The translations under genes were made by a program, and so were the position numbers. The notes below the pieces were generated by a model. That model was not told the DNA's origin and made no database searches. It worked only from the letters and a program-made list of their open reading frames with translations. Positions 1-5,196 of a stretch of DNA of 6,117 bases are shown here, in pieces. How positions within the stretch are numbered: position 1 is the first letter of the stretch; each line of letters starts with the position of its first letter. Origin of the DNA: Planctomycetota bacterium (lineage in GTDB: Bacteria > Planctomycetota > Phycisphaerae > UBA1845); assembly GCA_022566435.1 (NCBI GenBank), contig JADFIX010000280.1, positions 1-6,117 of the forward strand. The letters run 5' to 3'.

Positions 1-416
1 CCCGGGTAGTCCTCGATTTGAACGGGATGCATGCGAAATACCTGGATGGCCGCCGCGTCAATTGACTTTTTGTCCGCGGAGAGGTCGTCCAGACTAAAAC
101 GCGGCAATTCAACAGTTGATTCTGATGTTTCCATGGAGAATTGAAAGCTGACGGTTTCGTCAAGCGCTGCGAACAATCTTACCCGCGGCGCGTTTGATTC
201 TCGGCTTGGATGATCTGCAAGGGCTAACCCGATTGTCGCGCCTCGGTTTTCGCCGACTTGGATGAAGATTTCGCGGTCGGTCGTTTGGCAGCCGACGGTG
301 AGGCAGAGGATGAATGAGGCGGCGAGAATCACGCAAGCGTTTCGAAGATGACCGCTTCGCCGCAGCTCTTTGGAAGGGACGCGAACACGCAACGTGGCAT
401 GACGCTGTTCTGCCAT
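1..416 (-). CDS. Putative lipoprotein, 5' part (runs off left edge)
   Basis: Open frame of 138 codons from the ATG at 416-414 to the window edge with no stop, so the C-terminus is missing. The N-terminus has a basic stretch (residues 9-26, many Arg/Lys), a hydrophobic core (about 28-41) and the sequence LTVGC with Cys at residue 43. This reads as a lipoprotein signal peptide, although Thr at -3 is less usual than Leu. The visible mature part is mixed polar and beta-rich in character and I recognise no domain. It starts 20 bases after the stop of the TPR-like gene on the same strand, so it is probably the third gene of that operon. No clear Shine-Dalgarno precedes the start, so translation may depend on coupling. 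Export and lipid attachment are inferred; function unknown. Confidence 0.75.
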   Translation of the reverse strand, partial: MAEQRHATLRVRVPSKELRRSGHLRNACVILAASFILCLTVGCQTTDREIFIQVGENRGATIGLALADHPSRESNAPRVRLFAALDETVSFQFSMETSESTVELPRFSLDDLSADKKSIDAAAIQVFRMHPVQIEDYP

Positions 417-436
417 GGCAGACTTAGGGGGCAATT

Positions 437-1255
437 CTAATTGTCGACCTTTTCCTTCGTCTCATCGATGACTTCAAACGAACCGTCCTCCTTCAGCCGC
501 ACTTTTTGCAAGATCTTCGTCGGCACCTGATCTGGGGAGATTCGATCAACCTGGATGCCGGGGGGCAAGCCCGGCAGGATCGACGGGGCGGGCTCCACTG
601 ATTCGTCCTCAGGCACGATCGGGGCGGCCACAAATCGAGCGATGGTGAACGTGCTGTCCATATTTTCCAGGCGGTCCGTCGCGATGCGGTAAAACGGCAT
701 GCCGGCGAATTCCGGATTATCGACAATCGCTTGCAAATGTTCCTTGGCTTGGGCCTTGTGGATTAGATTCCCGTCCAGGGCAAAGGCATTCTCCGCTACG
801 ACGGCAAGACCGCACCGGGCGGCGCCGACGGCGAGCGGGTTTTTAGGGAATTCGGAAAGCAGCCTTGTAAATGCGGCGCGCGCTTTCTCATTCAGTTTCG
901 CATCGGGGTGGTCTTCGGTTTTTTCGGCCAGTTCCAATCCGTAGCGTCCCGAGTCGATCAAAGCGGCCATGACGAAGCTGCGATCACCTGCCGTCTCGAT
1001 CAGGCTGTTCAGCTCGTCGAGAGAGCGGCGACCCTTCTCGAGATCGATGAAAGACAGGGAACGGCGGGTCTGCCAGGCGTCCTCCAGGGCGTTGGCACGC
1101 GATCGTACCACAATGCCCAAGACGCCGATCACGACCAGCACGCCTACGACGGCGAATGCCACGCGGCCGCCGTTCTCTTGCAGGTAGGCGGAGAATCGAT
1201 CCATCAAGAGCGCCAGGTCGTTTCCCTTCAATTCGTGTCGTCGTTCGGCTTTCAT
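437..1255 (-). CDS. Single-pass membrane protein with TPR-like periplasmic domain
   Basis: 272 residues. A short charged cytoplasmic N-terminus (1-31) is followed by one strongly hydrophobic membrane segment (about 32-50), Arg residues just after it, and then an alpha-helical region (about 56-200) rich in Ala and Leu. Segments there such as the one around residues 127-155 have the look of tetratricopeptide-like helix pairs. The layout resembles the YfgM/TPR_21 type of membrane protein (short N-terminus, one TM, extracytoplasmic helical repeats), but I cannot claim orthology. A Pro-rich linker (about 211-235) leads to a charged C-terminus. The start is supported by AGGA at 1263-1266, 7 bases upstream. 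Its ATG overlaps the TGA of the upstream lipoprotein gene (ATGA), which indicates translational coupling. A scaffold role in envelope protein handling is a guess from architecture. Confidence 0.85.
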   Translation of the reverse strand: MKAERRHELKGNDLALLMDRFSAYLQENGGRVAFAVVGVLVVIGVLGIVVRSRANALEDAWQTRRSLSFIDLEKGRRSLDELNSLIETAGDRSFVMAALIDSGRYGLELAEKTEDHPDAKLNEKARAAFTRLLSEFPKNPLAVGAARCGLAVVAENAFALDGNLIHKAQAKEHLQAIVDNPEFAGMPFYRIATDRLENMDSTFTIARFVAAPIVPEDESVEPAPSILPGLPPGIQVDRISPDQVPTKILQKVRLKEDGSFEVIDETKEKVDN

Positions 1256-1728
1256 GGTGTTTTCCTGGAAGGCGGGGATTCAGATTCCGCAGCCTTCGTG
1301 AATCTCGGTGTTATCAGGACCTCAATGTTCACGCGTCCGGAACGATCCGGCGAACCACCGGTCACGATCACAGTGCACACTTCGCTACCTCGGAAAAACC
1401 GTAGCGTGACGGTGCCTCGGACGGTGCCGTTATTCTCTGCAATCCAACGGACGAGCGGCATTTGCTCGCTGTAGAAGCGGCGAACAGCCGTTCGCGACGC
1501 CCGACCGACGTAGTGGTGCCGCAGGTAGCGAACGGACCCACTGATCCAGTCCTCGCTGGATTGATCGACCAATCGAAAGCCGACCGGAAGCGGAATATCC
1601 GCTTCGTACGGTCGAGGCGAGGCTTGGAGCGACCAGCGGGAGCCCGTAGGATCCGGGACCGCACATCCGCCTGAAAGCCCTAGAAAAACTGCCCAGAGCA
1701 AGTGGCAAAGCCGATATCCGTCTCCCAT
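1252..1728 (-). CDS. Small putative lipoprotein, first gene of operon
   Basis: 158 residues from the ATG at 1728. The frame stays open upstream to 2064, but I chose 1728 because it gives a compact lipoprotein signal (hydrophobic residues about 9-19, then LSGGC with Cys22) and is preceded by GGGAG (1733-1737). The longer version would also run across the promoter at 1805-1833. The mature part starts with a Pro-rich linker (about 34-49). It is followed by an alpha/beta-looking domain (about 50-140) with a Trp/Tyr-rich helix region and alternating hydrophobic strands near the end. I know of no named family for it. It is the promoter-proximal gene of a unit with the TPR-like protein (4-base overlap) and the second lipoprotein, so the three probably act together at the cell envelope. 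Function unknown. Confidence 0.8.
   Translation of the reverse strand: MGDGYRLCHLLWAVFLGLSGGCAVPDPTGSRWSLQASPRPYEADIPLPVGFRLVDQSSEDWISGSVRYLRHHYVGRASRTAVRRFYSEQMPLVRWIAENNGTVRGTVTLRFFRGSEVCTVIVTGGSPDRSGRVNIEVLITPRFTKAAESESPPSRKTP
1263..1266 (-). promoter_or_regulatory. Shine-Dalgarno of the TPR-like gene
   Basis: AGGA read on the minus strand, 7 bases before the ATG at 1255. It lies inside the last codons of the upstream lipoprotein gene and supports re-initiation at the ATGA overlap. Confidence 0.6.
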
Positions 1729-1732
1729 GACG

Positions 1733-1737
1733 CTCCC
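1733..1737 (-). promoter_or_regulatory. Shine-Dalgarno deciding the 1728 start
   Basis: GGGAG on the minus strand, 4 bases before the ATG at 1728. Together with the signal peptide that starts there, it argues against the longer open frame to 2064. Confidence 0.55.
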
Positions 1738-1804
1738 GTAATGACGCTTCCGTGCCGTCTCACCGCCAATCGATGCAAGGGGTGCAACCGCTTGGCAACC
1801 CTGT

Positions 1805-1833
1805 AGAATACGGGCCGAGTCGTCCCCAGTCAA
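1805..1833 (-). promoter_or_regulatory. Sigma70-type promoter for the lipoprotein/TPR operon
   Basis: On the minus strand, TTGACT (1833-1828) is followed after exactly 17 bases by TATTCT (1810-1805). The -35 matches TTGACA at 5 of 6 positions and the -10 matches TATAAT at 4 of 6, with ideal spacing. Transcription would start near 1798, giving a leader of about 70 bases before the ATG at 1728. This is the best promoter-like sequence in the window and is correctly placed for the three-gene minus-strand unit. No operator symmetry was obvious beside it. Confidence 0.6.
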
Positions 1834-1944
1834 GAAACGGCCCACTTGGCATTTGGCGGCCTTGGGGGGCAAAGCCGCAGCCGCTTTTTTTCCAGTGCGG
1901 GGGGCGAGACGGAAAACGTATGCCGTCCGAAAACAAACCTTTGC

Positions 1945-1972
1945 TTGTTTCGATACGTATAAGGCGTAGACT
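1945..1972 (+). promoter_or_regulatory. Weak promoter candidate for the 2087 gene
   Basis: TTGTTT (1945-1950), a 16-base spacer, then TAGACT (1967-1972). Each hexamer matches the consensus at 4 of 6 positions. TATAAG at 1958-1963 is an alternative -10 without a good -35. A start near 1979 would leave a leader of about 108 bases. The -35 overlaps the AAACAA/TTGTTT inverted repeat, so a regulator could bind there, but that is speculation. Confidence 0.3.
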
Positions 1973-2086
1973 ATTGGGCCGTATGCAGGAATTCCATCGG
2001 CAAGACGGGGTCGCCGGATCCTGTGGCGGCGCGATCGGTGTCGCGGCGGAATGGAATCTGGCAATCGTAACGCAAGGAATCGAAAA

Positions 2087-2626
2087 ATGGGCCCAAGACT
2101 AATACTGCTGATCCTTTTGGGTGCCGGATTGGCCCTCTACTATGGTACGCGGACGCCTGCGGCACCTGACATCCATGTCGAGGTTGAAATATTACCAAGC
2201 GTAGAGCCCAATCTCCTGCTTTGGAACTATGATCTTCCCGGTGATCAGCCGGTGGAACCGCCGGATCTTGAGCTGACCCTTTCCGTCGATCCGGCGGATG
2301 GCAAGCAGCGTATCTATTTCACCCTCAGCGAGGCCAATGACTTCTACGTCGAGACGTTTATACTCGAATTCTGGTACTTGACGGACGCTGACACTGAGTT
2401 CGAAGAATCTCCAATACAAATCGAGCATTACGTGGACAATTATATCAAAGCCGGCGAGGTGCTGGAGAGTTGTTTGGAAGTGGTCGACGCCGAACTCGCG
2501 GAAGCTGGTGTCGATATGGGGACGATCGACAACTGGGCCGGTCGTATTACAGGTAGAGGGCCCATGCGATATCGCACCGCCGATCCGCCGGATTTGAAGC
2601 GGGAGAACATGCCCGGCTGCGACTAG
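2087..2626 (+). CDS. Small membrane-anchored hypothetical protein
   Basis: 179 residues from the ATG at 2087, which I prefer to the in-frame ATG at 2051. AAGGA (2074-2078) sits 8 bases upstream, and the protein then begins with a short basic residue followed by a hydrophobic segment (about 5-19). That segment is either a signal anchor or an uncleaved signal sequence. The rest is strongly acidic (many Asp/Glu), with alternating hydrophobic positions suggesting a beta-rich domain at about 55-115, then a helix with many Glu and Ala at about 125-152. I recognise no catalytic motif or family. It is transcribed away from the lipoprotein operon and converges on the Ser/Thr kinase, sharing a CTAG with its stop codon. 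The acidic extracytoplasmic domain suggests an envelope role. Function unknown. Confidence 0.75.
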   Translation: MGPRLILLILLGAGLALYYGTRTPAAPDIHVEVEILPSVEPNLLLWNYDLPGDQPVEPPDLELTLSVDPADGKQRIYFTLSEANDFYVETFILEFWYLTDADTEFEESPIQIEHYVDNYIKAGEVLESCLEVVDAELAEAGVDMGTIDNWAGRITGRGPMRYRTADPPDLKRENMPGCD

Positions 2627-3864
2627 TCCTTGATCAGCATCACGATGTTGAATAGCACGGATAATGCCAAGATCACGCCCAGCGCCAGAATCAACTGATG
2701 GGATACCCCACCACTTTCGGTCGCGGAGGCACTGCCATCCTTGGATTCACTGATCGCGGATCCCTTGGTGGCAAGAGAGTGCAAAAGGGCATGGTCGTAC
2801 TTGTCACGCGCCTGTAAAGGCGGTTCCCCTTTGGCAACGGCCTGCAAGTCTTCGATCAGTTCTTCCGTCGATGGGTATCTGTCATCCGGCTTCTTGGCCA
2901 TCATGACCTCGACGATCTCGCCGATCCCCATCGAGAGGGAATGATTGATGTGATCCGGCGGGACGAGCGATTCCTTTAGATGCTTATGCATCACGGAGGA
3001 CGGCGTCGAGCCGTCGAAGGGGACCTTTCCGGTCACCATGTGGTAGAACGTGGCGCCGAGGGCGTACACGTCGGCACGGCAATCGATGTTGATATCGCCG
3101 CGGACCTGCTCGGGGCTGATGTAATAGGGCGTGCCGTAGGCACGACCTGCCTCGGCGGCCGCTGTTTTGTAGTCACCGACTTCACGGGCAAGACCCATGT
3201 CGGCCAGCTTTACCGTCCCGTCCTTCGTGAGCATCACGTTCTTGGGTTTGACATCCCGATGAATGAGGCCCTGCGCATGGGCATGCCCCAAAGCGCCGGC
3301 GGTTTGAATGATGATGCGTAACGCTTCGGCCTCGGGGACACATCGACCGTCGGTGATTTTTTCGTAAATCGTATCGCCGTCGATGTATTCCATGACGAAG
3401 TAGTGATAGCCGCTGGACTCGCCGACATCGAAGGCCTGGACGATGTGTGGATGGTTGAGTCGCGCGGCGGCACGCCCTTCGCGATAGAACCGCTCCACAA
3501 ACTCGGGATTCTCACTCAGCCGCTTCGGCAGCACTTTGATGGCGACGATGCGATCAAGGCTCAATTGCTTGGCCTTGAAGACCACGGCCATGGCCCCTTG
3601 CCCGATCTTGCAGAGAATCTGGAATCCAGGAATTTGCTGCGCCGGGCGATACATCGAGTCCTCGTCCATGGCCATGTTCAGACGAGCGACTTGAGAGTGC
3701 GTCATGTAGCCATGCTTGATCAGCAGTTCCGGCAGGGGAATGCGCCCACCTTTTTCGATGAGCGTTTTGTGTTCATTGAGGACGAGTTCGACTTCGTTCG
3801 TGGTGCACAGTTTGCGATCAACCACGAGACGGGCGAATTGTGTGTCGTCGATGTTATTGGACAT
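2623..3864 (-). CDS. Membrane-anchored Hanks-type Ser/Thr protein kinase
   Basis: 413 residues from the ATG at 3864. The frame extends to 3933, but those 23 extra residues have no family character. An N-terminal helical domain (about 8-65) resembles the small MshEN/GspE-N-like modules seen in front of many planctomycete kinases; this assignment is tentative. The kinase domain follows, with glycine loop GQGAMAVVF (88-96), Lys110 in VAIK, helix-C Glu129, catalytic loop HRDVKPKN (202-209, Asp204) and metal-binding DMG (222-224) in place of DFG. SPE (250-252) replaces APE. All catalytic residues are present, so it should be active on Ser/Thr. A Ser/Ala-rich linker leads to one C-terminal membrane helix (about 390-410) with a tail of only three residues, so the kinase faces the cytoplasm. 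There is no extracellular sensor domain. Only a weak GGA precedes the start. Confidence 0.95.
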   Translation of the reverse strand: MSNNIDDTQFARLVVDRKLCTTNEVELVLNEHKTLIEKGGRIPLPELLIKHGYMTHSQVARLNMAMDEDSMYRPAQQIPGFQILCKIGQGAMAVVFKAKQLSLDRIVAIKVLPKRLSENPEFVERFYREGRAAARLNHPHIVQAFDVGESSGYHYFVMEYIDGDTIYEKITDGRCVPEAEALRIIIQTAGALGHAHAQGLIHRDVKPKNVMLTKDGTVKLADMGLAREVGDYKTAAAEAGRAYGTPYYISPEQVRGDINIDCRADVYALGATFYHMVTGKVPFDGSTPSSVMHKHLKESLVPPDHINHSLSMGIGEIVEVMMAKKPDDRYPSTEELIEDLQAVAKGEPPLQARDKYDHALLHSLATKGSAISESKDGSASATESGGVSHQLILALGVILALSVLFNIVMLIKD

Positions 3865-4084
3865 GTACGATTCCGTCCGCCTGACACCGGTTACGTCCGG
3901 CGATTCCCGCGCCGGGCAACCAGCCCCGCACAAATACGACTTTAGGCAACTCGATGTCGCGAATCGAGCAAAAACCGAAGCTGGTATTGAAATCGTCTAC
4001 TTCTAGGCCCCGACCTGCGCGTCGAAGCCCCGACCGGAAAACCACTTCGCTGAATGTATTGATTAAACGGGCGGTGTCACGGCG
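3865..4084. other. Gap between kinase start and mnmE fragment
   Basis: 220 bases. On the minus strand it should carry the kinase promoter, but I see no convincing -35/-10 pair. A 9-base direct repeat GCCCCGACC occurs at 4007-4015 and 4027-4035 with a 20-base period. A minus-strand frame of 63 codons (4045-3854) overlaps the kinase start and shows no recognisable domain. None of the frames continues the missing C-terminal end of MnmE. Confidence 0.4.
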
Positions 4085-4486
4085 TCAAGCTCCGATAAGT
4101 TCGCGGCGGATCGAATCTGCGGACCGGTCGGCACGGCGATGGATCGAGGCCAGTGCCCGAGTGGCCAGGGCCACCTGTCGGGCGGTGAAAAGGCACGGCG
4201 CCTGGTCGCTCAGGGCAGCGAAATCGAGCGCCGAGAGGCAAGTCGCGACCAATTCACGAATGCCTTGGCCCGTCACGGCGGAAACACGCACAGCACGCGT
4301 GGCCGTGGGGGCCTCATGCGCGTGTTTTGCGTTTGCAACTAAGTCTATTTTGTTCATCACCACGATCTGAATTGTCGGGTGTCTGCTCACGCGGTCGGAA
4401 GCCATCGCATCGCGCTGAATTGGCGCGGAGGCGTCGACCACATGAAGGCTCAGGTCGGCATGCCGGGCGATCGCGCGGCCTGCGTC
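4085..4486 (-). pseudogene. mnmE: mnmE fragment: tRNA modification GTPase, central/C-terminal part only
   Basis: MnmE (with MnmG) makes the cmnm5/nm5 modification of tRNA wobble uridine and is normally about 450 residues. Here only about 133 residues remain. After the junction come GRAIARHADL and LHVVDAS, typical of the stretch following G3 in MnmE, then the G4 motif NKID (4354-4343) and the G5-type SAVTGQGI (from 4282). The first part of the C-terminal helical domain follows, with TARQ. Missing are the N-terminal tetrahydrofolate-binding domain, the P-loop (G1), G2, G3, and the C-terminal end with its conserved CIGK-type Cys. The frame ends at a TGA at 4085, and no other frame resumes the family. 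The upstream side joins directly to an rsmI start in a different frame. It cannot be a functional GTPase. The style looks more like the surrounding planctomycete DNA than like rsmI, but that is impression only. Confidence 0.75.
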
Positions 4487-4631
4487 AGGCGACCGCGTCG
4501 ACGATGCCCAGCACGTAGCGCGCCCGCAGCGACACGTCGGCCGCGTTCCCGATGGGGGTAGCCACCACATATAATGCGCCGGCGGGATAGTGCTGGTCGT
4601 GCGCCAGCAGGGTCCAGTCAGGATCACTCAC
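4485..4631 (-). pseudogene. rsmI: rsmI fragment: N-terminus of 16S rRNA 2'-O-ribose methyltransferase
   Basis: Read from the GTG at 4631, the frame gives 48 residues and then a TGA at 4487-4485. The segment LYVVATPIGN (residues 20-29), then DVSLRA and VLGIVDAVA, is the diagnostic start of RsmI, which methylates the 2'-O of C1402 in 16S rRNA and is normally about 280 residues. The family continues after this point with AEDTR or CEDTR, but here the sequence changes abruptly to mnmE. The leader with HYPAGALYVVATPIGN looks like betaproteobacterial RsmI, judged from memory. The upstream limit of the homologous piece is not visible; the GTG start and a weak AG-rich stretch (AGAGAAG on the minus strand) are compatible with the native gene start. 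No function is possible from this fragment. Confidence 0.75.
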
Positions 4632-4642
4632 GAGAACTTCTC

Positions 4643-4771
4643 TCAGTCACTTGGTTCAAACCGCGAATGCATGCGCCGCAGCCCATCACAGCCGCCACCG
4701 GTGAAGCCGGTGAAGAGGATGGTGTTATTGTAACTGGACGATGAACGGCTAACGTAGTTGGGGTCCATCAT
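4643..4771 (-). CDS. Unrecognised 42-codon ORF
   Basis: Starts at tandem ATGs (4771 and 4768), 2 bases after the stop of the 93-residue gene, and ends with TGA at 4645-4643 just before the rsmI fragment. The peptide has a Ser run, then NNTILFTGFTGGG and a single Cys, and ends with a basic helix-like stretch. The same frame is also open upstream into the end of the 93-residue gene, so this could be the tail of a different protein cut by a rearrangement rather than a gene. I do not recognise it. No independent Shine-Dalgarno is visible; coupling to the upstream gene would be needed. Confidence 0.2.
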   Translation of the reverse strand: MMDPNYVSRSSSSYNNTILFTGFTGGGCDGLRRMHSRFEPSD

Positions 4772-4773
4772 CG

Positions 4774-5055
4774 CTACTTGGCCATGGGTAGGGGTATAGT
4801 CAGGGAAACTTTGTAGTCATTCACGGTTTTCTCCCCAGTGGATCGATGGGTAGTGGTGTAGTTAAATTTGACATAGCCATCATCATTCAAGATGGAGACG
4901 GTAATGCCGATACTGGCGACTTCCTTCTCACCTTTTGACCATGTAATCCGGCCATATTTGTGGCCACAGAAAAACCCCTGCTTTTTGAGGAAGGGGATTC
5001 CAATGCTCCTGCAATCCTCAACCGTATCTTTCTTGTCCCAGTAATAGCGACTCAT
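4774..5055 (-). CDS. Hypothetical protein, 93 residues
   Basis: Starts at the ATG at 5055, preceded by GGAAG about 9 bases upstream in an A-rich leader, and ends at TAG. It opens with YYWDKKDTVEDCRSI, contains two Cys (residues 15 and 30) and a central region of alternating polar and hydrophobic residues that looks beta-rich (about 35-90). From memory, this opening occurs in bacterial hypothetical proteins that are longer and continue into a Cys-rich zinc-ribbon-like part after a similar DYKVSLT segment. If so, this copy holds only the N-terminal domain and stops at the point where the second part would begin. That comparison is recollection, not a search. There is no membrane segment or signal peptide, so it is probably cytoplasmic. 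Function unknown. Confidence 0.65.
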   Translation of the reverse strand: MSRYYWDKKDTVEDCRSIGIPFLKKQGFFCGHKYGRITWSKGEKEVASIGITVSILNDDGYVKFNYTTTHRSTGEKTVNDYKVSLTIPLPMAK

Positions 5056-5196
5056 ATTTTTTTCTTCCGTTTATTTGCCGAAATCTGGTATGGGAAGGAT
5101 CGCCGATATGAGATGGTTCGGCGGCCCGTGGGAGCGGCCGCCCTGTGCCGATTTTCACCGATGCGCGTGGAGCATTCCCGAAATCGATGGAGCGAA
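5056..5196. other. Divergent gap between the 93-residue gene and the methyltransferase
   Basis: 141 bases separating the minus-strand start at 5055 from the plus-strand start at 5197. It should contain promoters for both, but no strong hexamer pair stands out. It holds a GC-rich inverted repeat (5120-5142) and an A/T-rich stretch beside the 5055 start. An in-frame ATG for the methyltransferase lies at 5161. Confidence 0.4.
5120..5142. repeat. Perfect 7-base inverted repeat, 9-base loop
   Basis: GGCGGCC (5120-5126) and GGCCGCC (5136-5142) are exact reverse complements. The stem would be very stable in RNA. No T run follows on either strand, so it is not a standard intrinsic terminator. It could be an operator or a leader hairpin of the methyltransferase transcript. 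Confidence 0.4.

Larger units (their letters stand above)
1729..2086. other. Divergent intergenic region, 358 bases
   Basis: The gap between the divergent starts at 1728 (minus) and 2087 (plus) contains the minus-strand promoter at 1805-1833, a weaker plus-strand promoter candidate at 1945-1972, and a G-rich stretch around 1864-1906. There are also two short inverted repeats: GACGG/CCGTC within about 1908-1928, and AAACAA/TTGTTT within about 1931-1950. Frames crossing this region on either strand have no signal peptide, ribosome site or recognisable domain, so I see no gene here. Confidence 0.6.

Noticed and set aside
908..1474. 188-codon plus-strand frame
   Set aside because: It is antisense to the TPR-like and lipoprotein genes, which have membrane segment, signal peptide and ribosome sites. 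It shows no domain of its own.
1855..1892. Possible intrinsic terminator (GCGGC ... GCCGC followed by eight T, plus strand)
   Set aside because: The stem is only 5 bases with a 19-base loop, and no plus-strand gene precedes it, so it has nothing to terminate.
1729..2064. 112-residue N-terminal extension of the first lipoprotein
   Set aside because: It covers the promoter at 1805-1833, has no family character, and would bury the signal peptide and ribosome site that mark the 1728 start.
3403..3945. 180-codon plus-strand frame
   Set aside because: Antisense shadow of the clearly conserved kinase domain.
4007..4035. Two copies of GCCCCGACC with 20-base period
   Set aside because: Only two short GC-rich copies; not enough to call a repeat array, iteron set or CRISPR.
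4029..4631. A genuine RsmI-MnmE fusion gene
   Set aside because: The two parts are in different frames and each lacks its essential domains, so no fused enzyme is encoded.
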